Assembly (NCBI GenBank): GCA_031253625.1
Contig: JAIRVZ010000050.1
Location: forward strand, 1-36,525
Direction of reading: 5' to 3'
Origin: Dysgonamonadaceae bacterium
Lineage (GTDB): Bacteria; Bacteroidota; Bacteroidia; Bacteroidales; Azobacteroidaceae
Length of the DNA: 36,525 bases
The notes beneath the pieces were generated by a model. The model saw only the letters and a list, made by a program, of their open reading frames with translations, was not told where the DNA came from and ran no database searches. Shown in pieces: positions 22,374 to 31,325 of the stretch; positions within the stretch are counted from its first letter, which is position 1; each line of letters opens with the position of its first letter. The translations under genes were made by a program, and so were the position numbers.

Positions 22374-23633
22374 ATGAAAATTGAAAATATTAAAATTGCT
22401 GTAGTAGGCTTAGGCTATGTAGGATTACCTTTAGCTCGTTTATTTGCTACAAAATATCCGGTAATAGGTTTTGATGTAAATCAATCCAAGGTAAAAGAAT
22501 TGATGAGTGGACACGATTACACTCGAGAAGTGTCGGATAAAATACTCCAATCGGTTTTACTTTCCTATCCCCCTTTGGAGGGGGCAGGGGGAGGTTTATA
22601 TTGCACATGCAATCTCGACGACATCCGTGATTGCAACTTCTACATTATCACCGTTCCTACACCTGTTGATAAAAATAATCGTCCCGATTTAACTCCATTA
22701 AAAAAAGCCACCGAAATTGTTGGTAAAGTTATGTCTAAAGGAGATATTGTTGTCTATGAATCAACCGTATATCCGGGAGCAACGGAAGAAGATTGTCTTC
22801 CTATCATTGAAAAAATATCAGGGTTAAAATTTAATATAGATTTCTTTGCCGGTTATTCTCCTGAACGGATTAATCCCGGGGACAAAGAGCATACAGTAGA
22901 AAAAATTAAAAAAGTAACTTCAGGTTCAACTCCGGAAATTGCTCGACTTATTGATGCTATTTACGGGTCTGTTATTGAGGCCGGAACGCATTTGGCACCA
23001 ACAATTAAAGTTGCAGAAGCCTCTAAGGTTATTGAGAATTGTCAGCGGGATATTAATATCGCTTTTGTTAATGAGTTGAAGAAAATATTCGATAAAATGG
23101 ATATTGATACCAATGCTGTTCTTGAAGCTGCAGGAACCAAATGGAATTTTTTGCACTTCAGTCCGGGTTTGGTTGGTGGTCATTGCATTGGTGTTGACCC
23201 TTATTATTTGGCTCAAAAAGCGCAGGAATATGGTTACCATCCCGAAATAATTTTAGCAGGACGCCGATTGAACGACAGTATGGGCGAATATGCTGCATTA
23301 CAAGTGATAAAGCAAATGATAAAAAAAGACATTTGCATAAAAGATTCTAAGGTACTTATTTTGGGTATTACATTTAAAGAAAACTGTACGGATATACGCA
23401 ACACAAAGGTAATAGACATTATAAATACATTAAAGGAATATGATGTTGATGTAACAGTTTATGACCCGTGGGCGAATCCTGAAGAGGTAAAACAAGAATA
23501 TGGTTTAGATATTTTAAGACAAATGCCTGAAGGCAATTTTGATGCAATTGTATTAGCAGTAGCACACAAAGAATTTAAAAATATTACATTGCCGGGTACT
23601 GAAGTCGTTTATTATGTGAGAAAAATACTTTAA
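22374..23633 (+). CDS. Nucleotide-sugar 6-dehydrogenase (WbpO/TviB type)
   Basis: Oxidises C6 of a UDP-sugar to the uronic acid with 2 NAD+, supplying precursors for the polysaccharide. The NAD motif GLGYVG is at 12-17, the catalytic cysteine is Cys271 in LVGGHCIGVDPYY, and YSPERINPGDKEHTVEK near 161 places it closer to the UDP-GlcNAc/UDP-GalNAc dehydrogenases (WbpO, TviB) than to UDP-glucose dehydrogenase. Length 419. Residues 64-76 (SYPPLEGAGGGLY) are encoded by an in-frame G-rich repeat (22563-22601) and look foreign to the family; the sequence is otherwise continuous. First gene of the polysaccharide locus. The substrate is inferred from family only. Confidence 0.9.
   Translation: MKIENIKIAVVGLGYVGLPLARLFATKYPVIGFDVNQSKVKELMSGHDYTREVSDKILQSVLLSYPPLEGAGGGLYCTCNLDDIRDCNFYIITVPTPVDKNNRPDLTPLKKATEIVGKVMSKGDIVVYESTVYPGATEEDCLPIIEKISGLKFNIDFFAGYSPERINPGDKEHTVEKIKKVTSGSTPEIARLIDAIYGSVIEAGTHLAPTIKVAEASKVIENCQRDINIAFVNELKKIFDKMDIDTNAVLEAAGTKWNFLHFSPGLVGGHCIGVDPYYLAQKAQEYGYHPEIILAGRRLNDSMGEYAALQVIKQMIKKDICIKDSKVLILGITFKENCTDIRNTKVIDIINTLKEYDVDVTVYDPWANPEEVKQEYGLDILRQMPEGNFDAIVLAVAHKEFKNITLPGTEVVYYVRKIL
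22563..22601 (+). repeat. G-rich repeat embedded in frame in the dehydrogenase gene
   Basis: CCCCCTTTGGAGGGGG followed by CAGGGGGAGG can form a strong GC hairpin. Its complement has the same layout as the repeat at the nadE stop. It adds 13 residues without shifting the frame. Confidence 0.6.
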
Positions 23634-23649
23634 AAACAAAAAATAGTAC

Positions 23650-23657
23650 TATCTTTG
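23650..23657 (+). promoter_or_regulatory. -7 element of an internal promoter before wza
   Basis: TATCTTTG, a perfect TAnnTTTG, 26 nt ahead of the wza ATG, in the 50-nt gap after the dehydrogenase gene. No good -33 TTTG is seen. Confidence 0.45.
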
Positions 23658-23683
23658 CAACTCATTATTTTAAAAATAAACTT

Positions 23684-24466
23684 ATGGGGGCTAATTTTTA
23701 TAAAAAGCTAAATCGTCTTTTCTTTTTTTCGTTTGTTCTTCTGTTCTTTGTTTCATGTGGATCTCGTAGAAATGTTATTTATTTTCAGGGATCTCAGTCT
23801 CAACATGACTTTTCAAAAGAATTTTCGGAGCATGAAGTTCGTATAGTCAATAACGACAATTTATTGATTATGGTTTCTTCTAAAAACCCTCAAGCAGCGG
23901 AAGTATTTAATGTTATTAGATTTGATCGTGCAGCGTATGCCCAAACTCTTCAGTGGCAAGGTTTTTTGGTTGATCAAAACGGAAATATAAATTTCCCGTT
24001 AATAGGGGAAATTCGCTTGGGTGGTTTGACGAAGGCTGAGGCGATTGCTCTCTTGCAAGAAAAAATATCGACTTACATCAACGACCCTGTTGTTAATATT
24101 CGCTTTATGAACTATAAAGTTTCGGTGATAGGTGAGGTAAATAGGCCGGGAAGTTATACTGTTGACGATGAAAAAATAACTATTGTTCAGTCCTTGGCTC
24201 TTGCTGGTGATATGACTATTTACGGGAATCGACGTAATATAATAGTCAGTCGTGAAATTGATGGACGGCAAAAGTTTTTTAAGGTTGATATTACTACACC
24301 TGATATTTTTAATTCTCCGGTTTATTATTTGCAACAAAATGATATTGTGTATGTAGAGCCGAATAAGGCAAGAGTCAGAAGTTCTACCAACTACATTCAA
24401 AACGCCTCGCTTGGTATTTCTCTTGTTTCCATGGCGTTAACAATTGCCTTATTTTTAAAAAAATAA
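23684..24466 (+). CDS. wza: Polysaccharide export outer-membrane lipoprotein (Wza type)
   Basis: Forms the outer-membrane or periplasmic channel through which the polymer leaves. 260 residues: lipoprotein signal (FSFVLLFFVSC, Cys25), Poly_export domain about 45-135 (VDQNGNINFPLIGEIRLGG), one SLBB domain about 140-200 (YKVSVIGEVNRPGSYTVDD), and a C-terminal hydrophobic helix (ISLVSMALTIALFL) like the amphipathic Wza helix. It precedes wzc by 12 nt, the usual order. Shorter than E. coli Wza, as is usual in Bacteroidota. Confidence 0.93.
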   Translation: MGANFYKKLNRLFFFSFVLLFFVSCGSRRNVIYFQGSQSQHDFSKEFSEHEVRIVNNDNLLIMVSSKNPQAAEVFNVIRFDRAAYAQTLQWQGFLVDQNGNINFPLIGEIRLGGLTKAEAIALLQEKISTYINDPVVNIRFMNYKVSVIGEVNRPGSYTVDDEKITIVQSLALAGDMTIYGNRRNIIVSREIDGRQKFFKVDITTPDIFNSPVYYLQQNDIVYVEPNKARVRSSTNYIQNASLGISLVSMALTIALFLKK

Positions 24467-24478
24467 ATTTACAGTTTA

Positions 24479-26758
24479 ATGATTATGCAGGATTCGAATA
24501 GTTTAATTCACTCAAATAATGAGCAGGAAGTTGAAGTTTCTTTAGTGGAAATTATTTTCCGTTATGTAAAACATTGGAAATATTTTGTGCTTTCTGTTGT
24601 ACTATGTGTATTACTGGCTTTTATATACCTACAGTATACTACGAGTTTGTACAGGGTTACTTCTTCTGTAGTTATAAGAGATGACAAAAAAGGTTCTCAA
24701 GGATTAGATCTTATGGCATTCAGCGACATAGGCATCATTGCATCGAATGCAAATCTTGAAAATGAAATTGAAATATTAAGATCTAGAACTTTGATGAGAA
24801 GTGTAGCTGACAGTTTGAATCTTAATGTGGTTTATTACAAAGACGGATTTTTCAGAAAGAGAGAAATTTATAGACAAACGCCTGTTTTGGTAAATGTGAC
24901 GGATTTTCAAAGAACCGGCACTTTGATTGTTGACCAAAACGAGGATGGTAGCATTATTGTTACCGCTAATGATACTGCATTCACAAAAAAAGTATTTTTT
25001 GGTGAAACTTTTGAATCTCCATGGGGGTTACTTACGGTGAGTAAAAATGAAACAGGAGTAGAGAGTTTTCCTGTAATTGTTTCTATTCGACATCCGGATA
25101 ACTTACCTATGGTAACGATAACTCCTTCTTCCAAAACATCCAGTGTGGTAACATTGTCGATTCTGTTGGCCAACGTTGCGAAAGGAAAGGATATAATCAA
25201 TACTTTGATTGATCTTTACAACCAACAGGTGATTGAAGATAAAAATTTTGTTGCTCGTCAAACAATTCGTTTTATCGATGACCGCTTAGACCGTATTACT
25301 AAAGAATTAGGAGTTGCAGAAAGAGACGTGGAGGCTTATAAGAGGGAACGGAATATAACAGATTTAGGCATAGAGGGTAATTTGTTGCTTTCTGCTAATA
25401 CTGAGTATGGTAAAAAGATATCAGAAACAGATATGCAAATCAATATTTTACGCACGATAAAAGATTTTATTTCACAGAACTCTGATGCTGTAGTACCGAC
25501 TAATGTTGGTATTACCGATCTAACGATTGTCCGTTTAATCACTACCTATAATGAATTGTTGTTGAATAAAAAACGGGAAACTGCGGAGATGAGACCTGAG
25601 AATCCTGTTTTGTTGGAGTATGAAGAACGAGTCGCCTCTTTGAGGGAAAATTTAATGAAAGGAATTAGAATTGAAGAATCAAAATTAAAATCGACTCGTG
25701 CCGAATTAGTAAAACAAGAAAATCTATATTCCAGTAAAATTCGTGGTTTATCCACTCAAGAAAGAGAATCTCGAGAATTATATCGTCAAAAAGAAGTAAA
25801 AGAAACCTTGTTTATTTATTTGTTGCAAAAACGGGAAGAAACGAGTTTGTCGTTGGCTTTGGCTACTCCCAATGCAAAAGTAATAGATAAGGCTTATACA
25901 AGTGGATTTCCTGTCAGTCCTAATCGGAAAATGATTATGTTGGCAGCCTTTTTATTGGGAATAATTATTCCTGTTTGTATTATTTATTTGTTTGATTTAT
26001 TTAGAGTCAAATTAGGGAGCAAAGAAGAACTAGTCTCTGTTGTTAAGGCACCGTTTTTAGGTGAAATTTCAACTGCTGACAGTGATGACCCTTTCCCTGT
26101 GAAAAAATTGAAGTCTGGTGTTGCCGAGAAATTCAGGATTGTAGCCGCTAATTTAAGTTTCTTGCTGGGAGAAGAAAATAACAAGGTTATATTGGTATTA
26201 TCGACAGTTTCAGGAGAAGGAAAAAGTTTCTTTTCGAGAAATTTGGCTTTGAGTTTGGCTACTTCAGGGAACAAGACCTTGCTGATTGATGCAGATATTC
26301 GTAAATCAAAATTGGCAGGGTTAGTTGAATTTAACTCGGATAAAGGATTGGCTCAATACTTGGCAAACCCTGATATTAAAATAGATGATATTATTGAAAA
26401 ATCAGGCGATTGGAATAAGAATCTGCATATTATTCCTACAAGAATATTTCCTCCTAATCCGGCAGAATTGTTAGCCTCAAAAAGGTTGGATGATTTGTTT
26501 GCTAAAGTAATTAAAGAATATGATTATATTATTGTAGATACTCCTCCAGTAGGTTTGGTTGCTGATGTTTTCAGATTGAATCAATTTGCCAATGCCTCTA
26601 TATATGTAACACGGGTGGGATATACACATAAGGAGACTCTAAAAGAAATCAGAGATCTTTATGAGAATAAGAAACTGTATAATATGTCGTGTGTTATAAA
26701 TGGAGTTCCCAAATCTAAAAGATACGGGTATTCTGATTATTACTTGGAAGAGAAATAG
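24479..26758 (+). CDS. wzc: Wzc-type chain-length regulator and tyrosine kinase
   Basis: An inner-membrane protein that controls polymer length and export. 759 residues: membrane helix near 35-55, periplasmic Wzz domain and coiled coils (about 60-490, with ERDVEAYKRERNIT), and a second helix near 485-505. The C-terminal BY-kinase domain has Walker A (STVSGEGKS, about 573-581), Walker A' (LLIDADIRKSKL) and Walker B (VDTPPVG, about 686). The tyrosine cluster for autophosphorylation is the extreme C-terminus, with four Tyr in YGYSDYYLEEK. Phosphorylation cycling of this tail is known to control Wzc assembly. Confidence 0.94.
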   Translation: MIMQDSNSLIHSNNEQEVEVSLVEIIFRYVKHWKYFVLSVVLCVLLAFIYLQYTTSLYRVTSSVVIRDDKKGSQGLDLMAFSDIGIIASNANLENEIEILRSRTLMRSVADSLNLNVVYYKDGFFRKREIYRQTPVLVNVTDFQRTGTLIVDQNEDGSIIVTANDTAFTKKVFFGETFESPWGLLTVSKNETGVESFPVIVSIRHPDNLPMVTITPSSKTSSVVTLSILLANVAKGKDIINTLIDLYNQQVIEDKNFVARQTIRFIDDRLDRITKELGVAERDVEAYKRERNITDLGIEGNLLLSANTEYGKKISETDMQINILRTIKDFISQNSDAVVPTNVGITDLTIVRLITTYNELLLNKKRETAEMRPENPVLLEYEERVASLRENLMKGIRIEESKLKSTRAELVKQENLYSSKIRGLSTQERESRELYRQKEVKETLFIYLLQKREETSLSLALATPNAKVIDKAYTSGFPVSPNRKMIMLAAFLLGIIIPVCIIYLFDLFRVKLGSKEELVSVVKAPFLGEISTADSDDPFPVKKLKSGVAEKFRIVAANLSFLLGEENNKVILVLSTVSGEGKSFFSRNLALSLATSGNKTLLIDADIRKSKLAGLVEFNSDKGLAQYLANPDIKIDDIIEKSGDWNKNLHIIPTRIFPPNPAELLASKRLDDLFAKVIKEYDYIIVDTPPVGLVADVFRLNQFANASIYVTRVGYTHKETLKEIRDLYENKKLYNMSCVINGVPKSKRYGYSDYYLEEK

Positions 26759-26765
26759 TATAGCA

Positions 26766-27938
26766 ATGTTGGACGTTTATTATTCGTTTTTTGGGAATAA
26801 AGACAATGTCAAGAAGATATTTTCACCTTATCGGGTTTGTCCGCTGGGAGCACATGTAGATCATCAACATGGTTTGGTTTCGGGTTTTGCTATTGATAAA
26901 GGTGTCGAATTATTATTTGCCCCATCGGAAGATAGCATAATTGAAATGAAGAGCCTCACTTTTCAAGGGGAAATTGTTTTTGATTTAAATATTCCTGTAG
27001 TTTGTAAAAAGAACGATTGGGGAGATTATATACGAGGTGCTGTTTATGCTCTAAAAAAACGATTCCATCTGAAATATGGAATTAAGGGTTTGATTAAAGG
27101 AAGTCTGCCGGTTGGAGGATTGTCTTCTTCGGCTGCTGTGCTGGTAGCGTATGTTTTGGCCTTATCTGATGCTAATGATATTAGTCTAACGCCAATGGAG
27201 ATTATTCGGATTACTTCTGAGGCTGAAAGGGAATATGTTGGATTGAATAATGGAATATTAGATCAGGCATGTGTGGTATTGAGCGAAAAAGATAATTTGT
27301 TGTATTTAGATACAGATACAAATGATTATCAGCTACTTCCCAAAGCAAATGATATGTCGGAATTTGAAGTTGGTATTATTTTTTCTGGATTGACGCGAAG
27401 TCTTATTTCCAGCGACTATAATTTACGAGTGAGTGAATGTAAAGTTGCAGCATGGAATATGTTAGCAGCCCAAAAGCAAACACTTAGAACGTTAGATAAG
27501 ACGTTCTTACGCGATGTTCCAGAGTCTTATTTTCATGAAACGAAGGGCGATTTTCCTAAAAGATTTCGTAAAAGAGCAGAGCATTTTTATTCGGAGTGTG
27601 GAAGAGTAAAACAAGGAGTTAATGCTTGGCAGAAAGGAGATATTCATGCTTTTGGTCGATTAATATTTGATAGCTGTGATAGTTCTATCAATAAATATGA
27701 GTGTGGAAGTCCCGAATTAATTGCGATTTATAACATTATGCGTGAAACCGATGGAATCTATGGAGGTCGATTTAGCGGAGCCGGATTTAAAGGTGCTTGT
27801 ATCTGTTTACTTGATCCGACAAAAAAAGATGCTATTCAACAATCGGTTACTGCAAAATATTTAGAGCAATTTCCTCAATATGGAGGAAGTTTTGAGTTCC
27901 ATTTCTGTAAAACAGATTCAGGGGCAAGGTTTGTATAA
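26766..27938 (+). CDS. GHMP kinase, galacturonokinase-like
   Basis: Predicted to phosphorylate C1 of galacturonate (or a related sugar) with ATP. 390 residues from the ATG at 26766, 7 nt after wzc; a reading frame open upstream overlaps wzc and is not used. Motifs: the sugar-binding SPYRVCPLGAHVDHQHG (about 20-36), the ATP loop GGLSSSAAV (near 117), EYVGLNNGILDQ, YNLRVSEC, RAEHFYSE and YGGRFSGAGFKGAC. This set, especially CPLGAHxDHQ in place of the GEHTDY of galactokinase, is the pattern I know from plant galacturonokinase. The substrate is inferred. The next two genes can use the product. Confidence 0.85.
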   Translation: MLDVYYSFFGNKDNVKKIFSPYRVCPLGAHVDHQHGLVSGFAIDKGVELLFAPSEDSIIEMKSLTFQGEIVFDLNIPVVCKKNDWGDYIRGAVYALKKRFHLKYGIKGLIKGSLPVGGLSSSAAVLVAYVLALSDANDISLTPMEIIRITSEAEREYVGLNNGILDQACVVLSEKDNLLYLDTDTNDYQLLPKANDMSEFEVGIIFSGLTRSLISSDYNLRVSECKVAAWNMLAAQKQTLRTLDKTFLRDVPESYFHETKGDFPKRFRKRAEHFYSECGRVKQGVNAWQKGDIHAFGRLIFDSCDSSINKYECGSPELIAIYNIMRETDGIYGGRFSGAGFKGACICLLDPTKKDAIQQSVTAKYLEQFPQYGGSFEFHFCKTDSGARFV

Positions 27939-27944
27939 TTTATT

Positions 27945-28685
27945 ATGAAAAATATCGTATTAGCGGCAGGATATGCGACCCGATTATATCCGGTAACGGA
28001 AAATTTCCCCAAACCACTGTTGGAAATTGGTGGAGTTTCTATCTTAGACCGTTTGATTGAGGATGTGGATGTCATTGATGAGATAGATGAGCACATTATT
28101 ATCAGCAACCATAAGTTTTTGTCTCATTTTGAAAAATGGGCAGCAACAAGTCAATATACCAAAAAAATTACCATTATTGACGATGGCTCGATAGAGAACG
28201 AAAATCGGTTGGGTGCAGTTAAAGATTTATTATTGGCGATTGAGCGAGAACAACTCTACGATGATGATTTGTTAGTAATTGCTGCCGACAATATATTGAC
28301 TTTTTCTTTTCGTGGTTTTGTAGACTATTTCAAAGAAAAACAGACTTCGCTGATTATGACACATTATGAGCCGGAAATAGCTGCACTTCAACGTACAGGC
28401 GTAATTACTATTGACAAGGACAATAAGGTGTTGGAAATGCAAGAAAAACCTCGTGAACCGAAATCTCATTATGCAGTACCACCGTTCTATATCTATAAGG
28501 AAAACGATATAAAGTACATTCAGGAATGTGTGACAGAAGGTTGTAATACTGATGCTCCGGGAAGTTTGGTAAACTATATGTTATCAAAAACTGTTTTTCA
28601 TGCTTGGGACATGACAGGAAAACGTTATGATATAGGAACGCTTGACACTTATTATCAGTTAAGAGACAAACAGAATTTTGAATAA
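27945..28685 (+). CDS. Sugar-1-phosphate nucleotidyltransferase
   Basis: Converts a sugar 1-phosphate plus NTP to the NDP-sugar. 246 residues with a variant of the signature loop, [25 protein letters not shown] split over residues 5-29 (GYATRL where GxGTRL is usual). The catalytic-metal VIAADNIL near residue 107 and the EKPREP and [14 protein letters not shown] segments fit the RmlA/GalU/HddC superfamily. It lies 6 nt after the GHMP kinase and probably activates its product, giving UDP-galacturonate. Nucleotide and sugar are not certain. Confidence 0.87.
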   Translation: MKNIVLAAGYATRLYPVTENFPKPLLEIGGVSILDRLIEDVDVIDEIDEHIIISNHKFLSHFEKWAATSQYTKKITIIDDGSIENENRLGAVKDLLLAIEREQLYDDDLLVIAADNILTFSFRGFVDYFKEKQTSLIMTHYEPEIAALQRTGVITIDKDNKVLEMQEKPREPKSHYAVPPFYIYKENDIKYIQECVTEGCNTDAPGSLVNYMLSKTVFHAWDMTGKRYDIGTLDTYYQLRDKQNFE

Positions 28686-29700
28686 TAGAATAAAAATATT
28701 AGTTACAGGCACAGCTGGTTTTATTGGGTTCCATTTAGTCAAGCGATTGCTTGCTGAAGGATATGAGGTGATTGGGTTAGATAATATCAACGACTATTAC
28801 GATGTCCATTTGAAGTATGTTCGCTTGAAAGAAACTGGAATTGCAGAAGGTGAAATCGAATATGGAAAATTGGTGCAGAGTACTACTTTTGAAAGATATC
28901 GTTTTGTAAAAGCCAATTTAGAAGATAGAGAATTTCTTGAAAAGTTATTTGCAGCCGAGAAATTTGATGTAGTTGTAAATTTGGCAGCACAAGCAGGAGT
29001 AAGATATTCAATTGAAAATCCACATGCTTATGTTGATAGTAATCTAATTGGTTTTATGAATATTTTGGAATGTTGTCGACATAATAAGATCAAGCATTTA
29101 GTTTATGCAAGTTCGAGTAGTGTGTATGGTAATAGCGATAAAGTGCCATTTTCTGAATACGACCGAGTGGATTATCCAATTAGTTTATATGCTGCCACAA
29201 AAAAGGCAAACGAACTGATGGCGCATACATATAGTCATTTGTACCAATTGCCAACAACAGGCTTGCGATTTTTTACTGTTTATGGTCCTTATGGTCGTCC
29301 AGATATGGCTCCAATTTTGTTTGCCAAGGCAATAACCGAAGGTAAACCGATAAAAGTATTTAACAATGGAGATTTAAGTCGAGATTTTACTTATATTGAT
29401 GATATTATTGAAGGTGTTGTGCGTGTAATGAATCATATTCCAAATGAAAACAAACAGCAACCTTATTATCAATTATTTAATATAGGACATTCGCAACCGG
29501 TTCAATTAATGGATTTTATTCATACGATGGAGGATGCGATAGGGAAAAAAGCTATTTTGGAAATGTATCCGATGCAACAAGGCGATGTAAAAACTACTTA
29601 TGCCGACACAAGCGATCTTGATAGTGCTGTGGGCTACAAACAAACAACCGATTTAAAAGAAGGCTTGGGTAAGTTTGCAGCGTGGTATAAGAAGTATTAA
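28678..29700 (+). CDS. UDP-glucuronate 4-epimerase-like protein
   Basis: An extended short-chain dehydrogenase (340 residues) interconverting UDP-GlcA and UDP-GalA. It shows the NAD motif [12 protein letters not shown], the DNINDYYD segment typical of this subgroup, the SSSSVYG serine and the YAATKKANE catalytic Tyr-Lys. The only start compatible with the N-terminus is TTG at 28678, overlapping the preceding stop by 8 nt, so translation is likely coupled. With the kinase and nucleotidyltransferase it gives two routes to UDP-GalA. UDP-GlcNAcA epimerisation cannot be excluded. Confidence 0.87.
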   Translation: MNNRIKILVTGTAGFIGFHLVKRLLAEGYEVIGLDNINDYYDVHLKYVRLKETGIAEGEIEYGKLVQSTTFERYRFVKANLEDREFLEKLFAAEKFDVVVNLAAQAGVRYSIENPHAYVDSNLIGFMNILECCRHNKIKHLVYASSSSVYGNSDKVPFSEYDRVDYPISLYAATKKANELMAHTYSHLYQLPTTGLRFFTVYGPYGRPDMAPILFAKAITEGKPIKVFNNGDLSRDFTYIDDIIEGVVRVMNHIPNENKQQPYYQLFNIGHSQPVQLMDFIHTMEDAIGKKAILEMYPMQQGDVKTTYADTSDLDSAVGYKQTTDLKEGLGKFAAWYKKY

Positions 29701-29720
29701 AATACAGAGATAAAAGAAAA

Positions 29721-30635
29721 ATGACACAAAGTATATATAAAAGATTATCTCAGACTCAGTTTAATGTTAGAATAAGTATAGCGGGAAAAAATATCTTTGA
29801 TATAACAAAATTTAATGTGGTAAAAGAAATTTATTCCTGTAAAAACTTTTTCAGTCGTCATCCAATCGTTATAATTGCTGACCCTTTTTTGTTTGCTCAT
29901 AATAATGAATTATATCTGTTTTATGAAGAACAGATTGATTTATATGGCAAGGGCGTTATTAAGATGATTAAAACTTCTGATTTGGAACATTGGAGCAAAC
30001 CGGAAGTTGTTTTGGAGGAAGCATTTCATCTATCCTATCCGAATGTTTTTACCATAGGAACGGAGATTTTTATGATGCCGGAAACCGGTTATGATAATTC
30101 GATAAAGCTGTACAAACCCAATGTCGATTTAACAGCATGGAAACCTTACAAAACATTATTAACAAGGAAACAATTTAAAGATAGTTCTATTATTTATTAT
30201 GAAAGTAAATATTATCTGTTTACAACTGATTATACGGAAAAAGCAAATATATTGAGATTGTATTACAGTAGTAGCATTGACGAGGAATGGATAGAACATC
30301 CAAAATCTCCGATAGCTACCGATTCAAACACTGGACGTTGTGCAGGTTCTTTGTTTTTTTATCAAGATAAACTGTACAGACCTTGCCAGCGGTGCAAACC
30401 TCAATACGGAGCAGGCGCAGACATATATCAGGTAGATACATTAACTACAGTTGATTATAGTGAAAGAAAAATTGTAAATATCATTCCAAACTCCGATAAA
30501 TTTTATCGTCAAGGAGGACACCATTTTAATCTATGTGAGTTTAATGGTAAACTCATTGTAGCTACCGATGGAATTGAAAATAGATTGAATTTCTTTGAAA
30601 TCATTAGACGAATAAAAGACAAGTTTTTTACTTAA
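29721..30635 (+). CDS. GINT1 N-terminal-like beta-propeller protein
   Basis: A 304-residue protein without signal peptide or membrane helix. IADPFLFAHNNELYLFYEE, EAFHLSYPNVF, IFMMPETG, LYYSSS and QGGHHFNL are the conserved blocks of the GH43-like propeller domain at the N-terminus of plant glucosamine inositolphosphorylceramide transferase 1. Bacterial stand-alone forms occur in polysaccharide loci. The position after sugar-nucleotide genes suggests a role in transferring or recognising a sugar. Whether it is a transferase, hydrolase or scaffold is not known; I see no transferase domain. Confidence 0.8.
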   Translation: MTQSIYKRLSQTQFNVRISIAGKNIFDITKFNVVKEIYSCKNFFSRHPIVIIADPFLFAHNNELYLFYEEQIDLYGKGVIKMIKTSDLEHWSKPEVVLEEAFHLSYPNVFTIGTEIFMMPETGYDNSIKLYKPNVDLTAWKPYKTLLTRKQFKDSSIIYYESKYYLFTTDYTEKANILRLYYSSSIDEEWIEHPKSPIATDSNTGRCAGSLFFYQDKLYRPCQRCKPQYGAGADIYQVDTLTTVDYSERKIVNIIPNSDKFYRQGGHHFNLCEFNGKLIVATDGIENRLNFFEIIRRIKDKFFT

Positions 30636-30649
30636 AAAAGCATCCTTAA

Positions 30650-31276
30650 ATGAAGTGGAACTCAAAAATAAAACAATACGGAACATTTAAAAGCATTTCT
30701 ATTGTTCTTTCAAAATTATTTAAAACACAAATAATGAAATTTCATTATTTGAAGTTAAATATAGATTATTCAGTTGCATTAAAACACATTGAACATATTG
30801 ATTTGGATGTTAAAGAGCTGACATACAATGATTTTTTATTAGGTGATAAAACTGTATTTTGTGGTAAAAAACTTGAATTGATTAAAAAACGATGTAATGA
30901 CCTTTCGTACAAAGTTTATGGTATTGTTGAAAACAACAAATTGCTTTATTCTACTTGGATATCTTTGGATAAATTAAGTTTACCCATTGTAGGGTCAAAA
31001 TACACATTGCTTCCGGAGGAAGGTTTATTGGAAGATTCTTACTGTCATCCATCTGTAAGAGGAAGAGGTTTGCATAGTCAAATGAACTTTTTTCGCTTGG
31101 CAAAATTATATGAATTAGGAAAAACTAAATGTGTTGCAATTGTTTTAGACGGAAATATGCCTGCATACAAAGTTCAAATGAAATCAGGATTTAATAACTT
31201 AGGTTATTTTTATTTAGGTACGCTTTTAGGAATTTCAGTATGTACATTAAGAAAAGAAAAATATGATAATCAATAG
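30650..31276 (+). CDS. GNAT-family N-acyltransferase
   Basis: A 208-residue member of the GNAT fold. The acetyl-CoA pyrophosphate loop is VRGRGLHSQM (about 134-143), and the C-terminal NMPAYKVQMKSGFNNLGYF matches the typical neighbour of the CoA site. The N-terminal 60 residues are atypical. Within this locus it probably acylates an amino sugar of the repeat unit; the substrate is unknown. It begins 14 nt after the propeller gene. Low GC. Confidence 0.8.
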   Translation: MKWNSKIKQYGTFKSISIVLSKLFKTQIMKFHYLKLNIDYSVALKHIEHIDLDVKELTYNDFLLGDKTVFCGKKLELIKKRCNDLSYKVYGIVENNKLLYSTWISLDKLSLPIVGSKYTLLPEEGLLEDSYCHPSVRGRGLHSQMNFFRLAKLYELGKTKCVAIVLDGNMPAYKVQMKSGFNNLGYFYLGTLLGISVCTLRKEKYDNQ

Positions 31277-31325
31277 GTCAAAGAAAGTTTTGACAGTAAT
31301 TCCTATTAATTTAATAAAGTAACAT

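Noticed and set aside
22363-23683. Invertible promoter controlling the polysaccharide locus
   Set aside because: No paired inverted repeats and no recombinase gene were seen near the locus start; no UpxY/UpxZ-type regulator genes either.
26700-26765. Upstream extension of the GHMP kinase
   Set aside because: It overlaps the wzc 3' end out of frame and has no family similarity; the ATG at 26766 fits the family.
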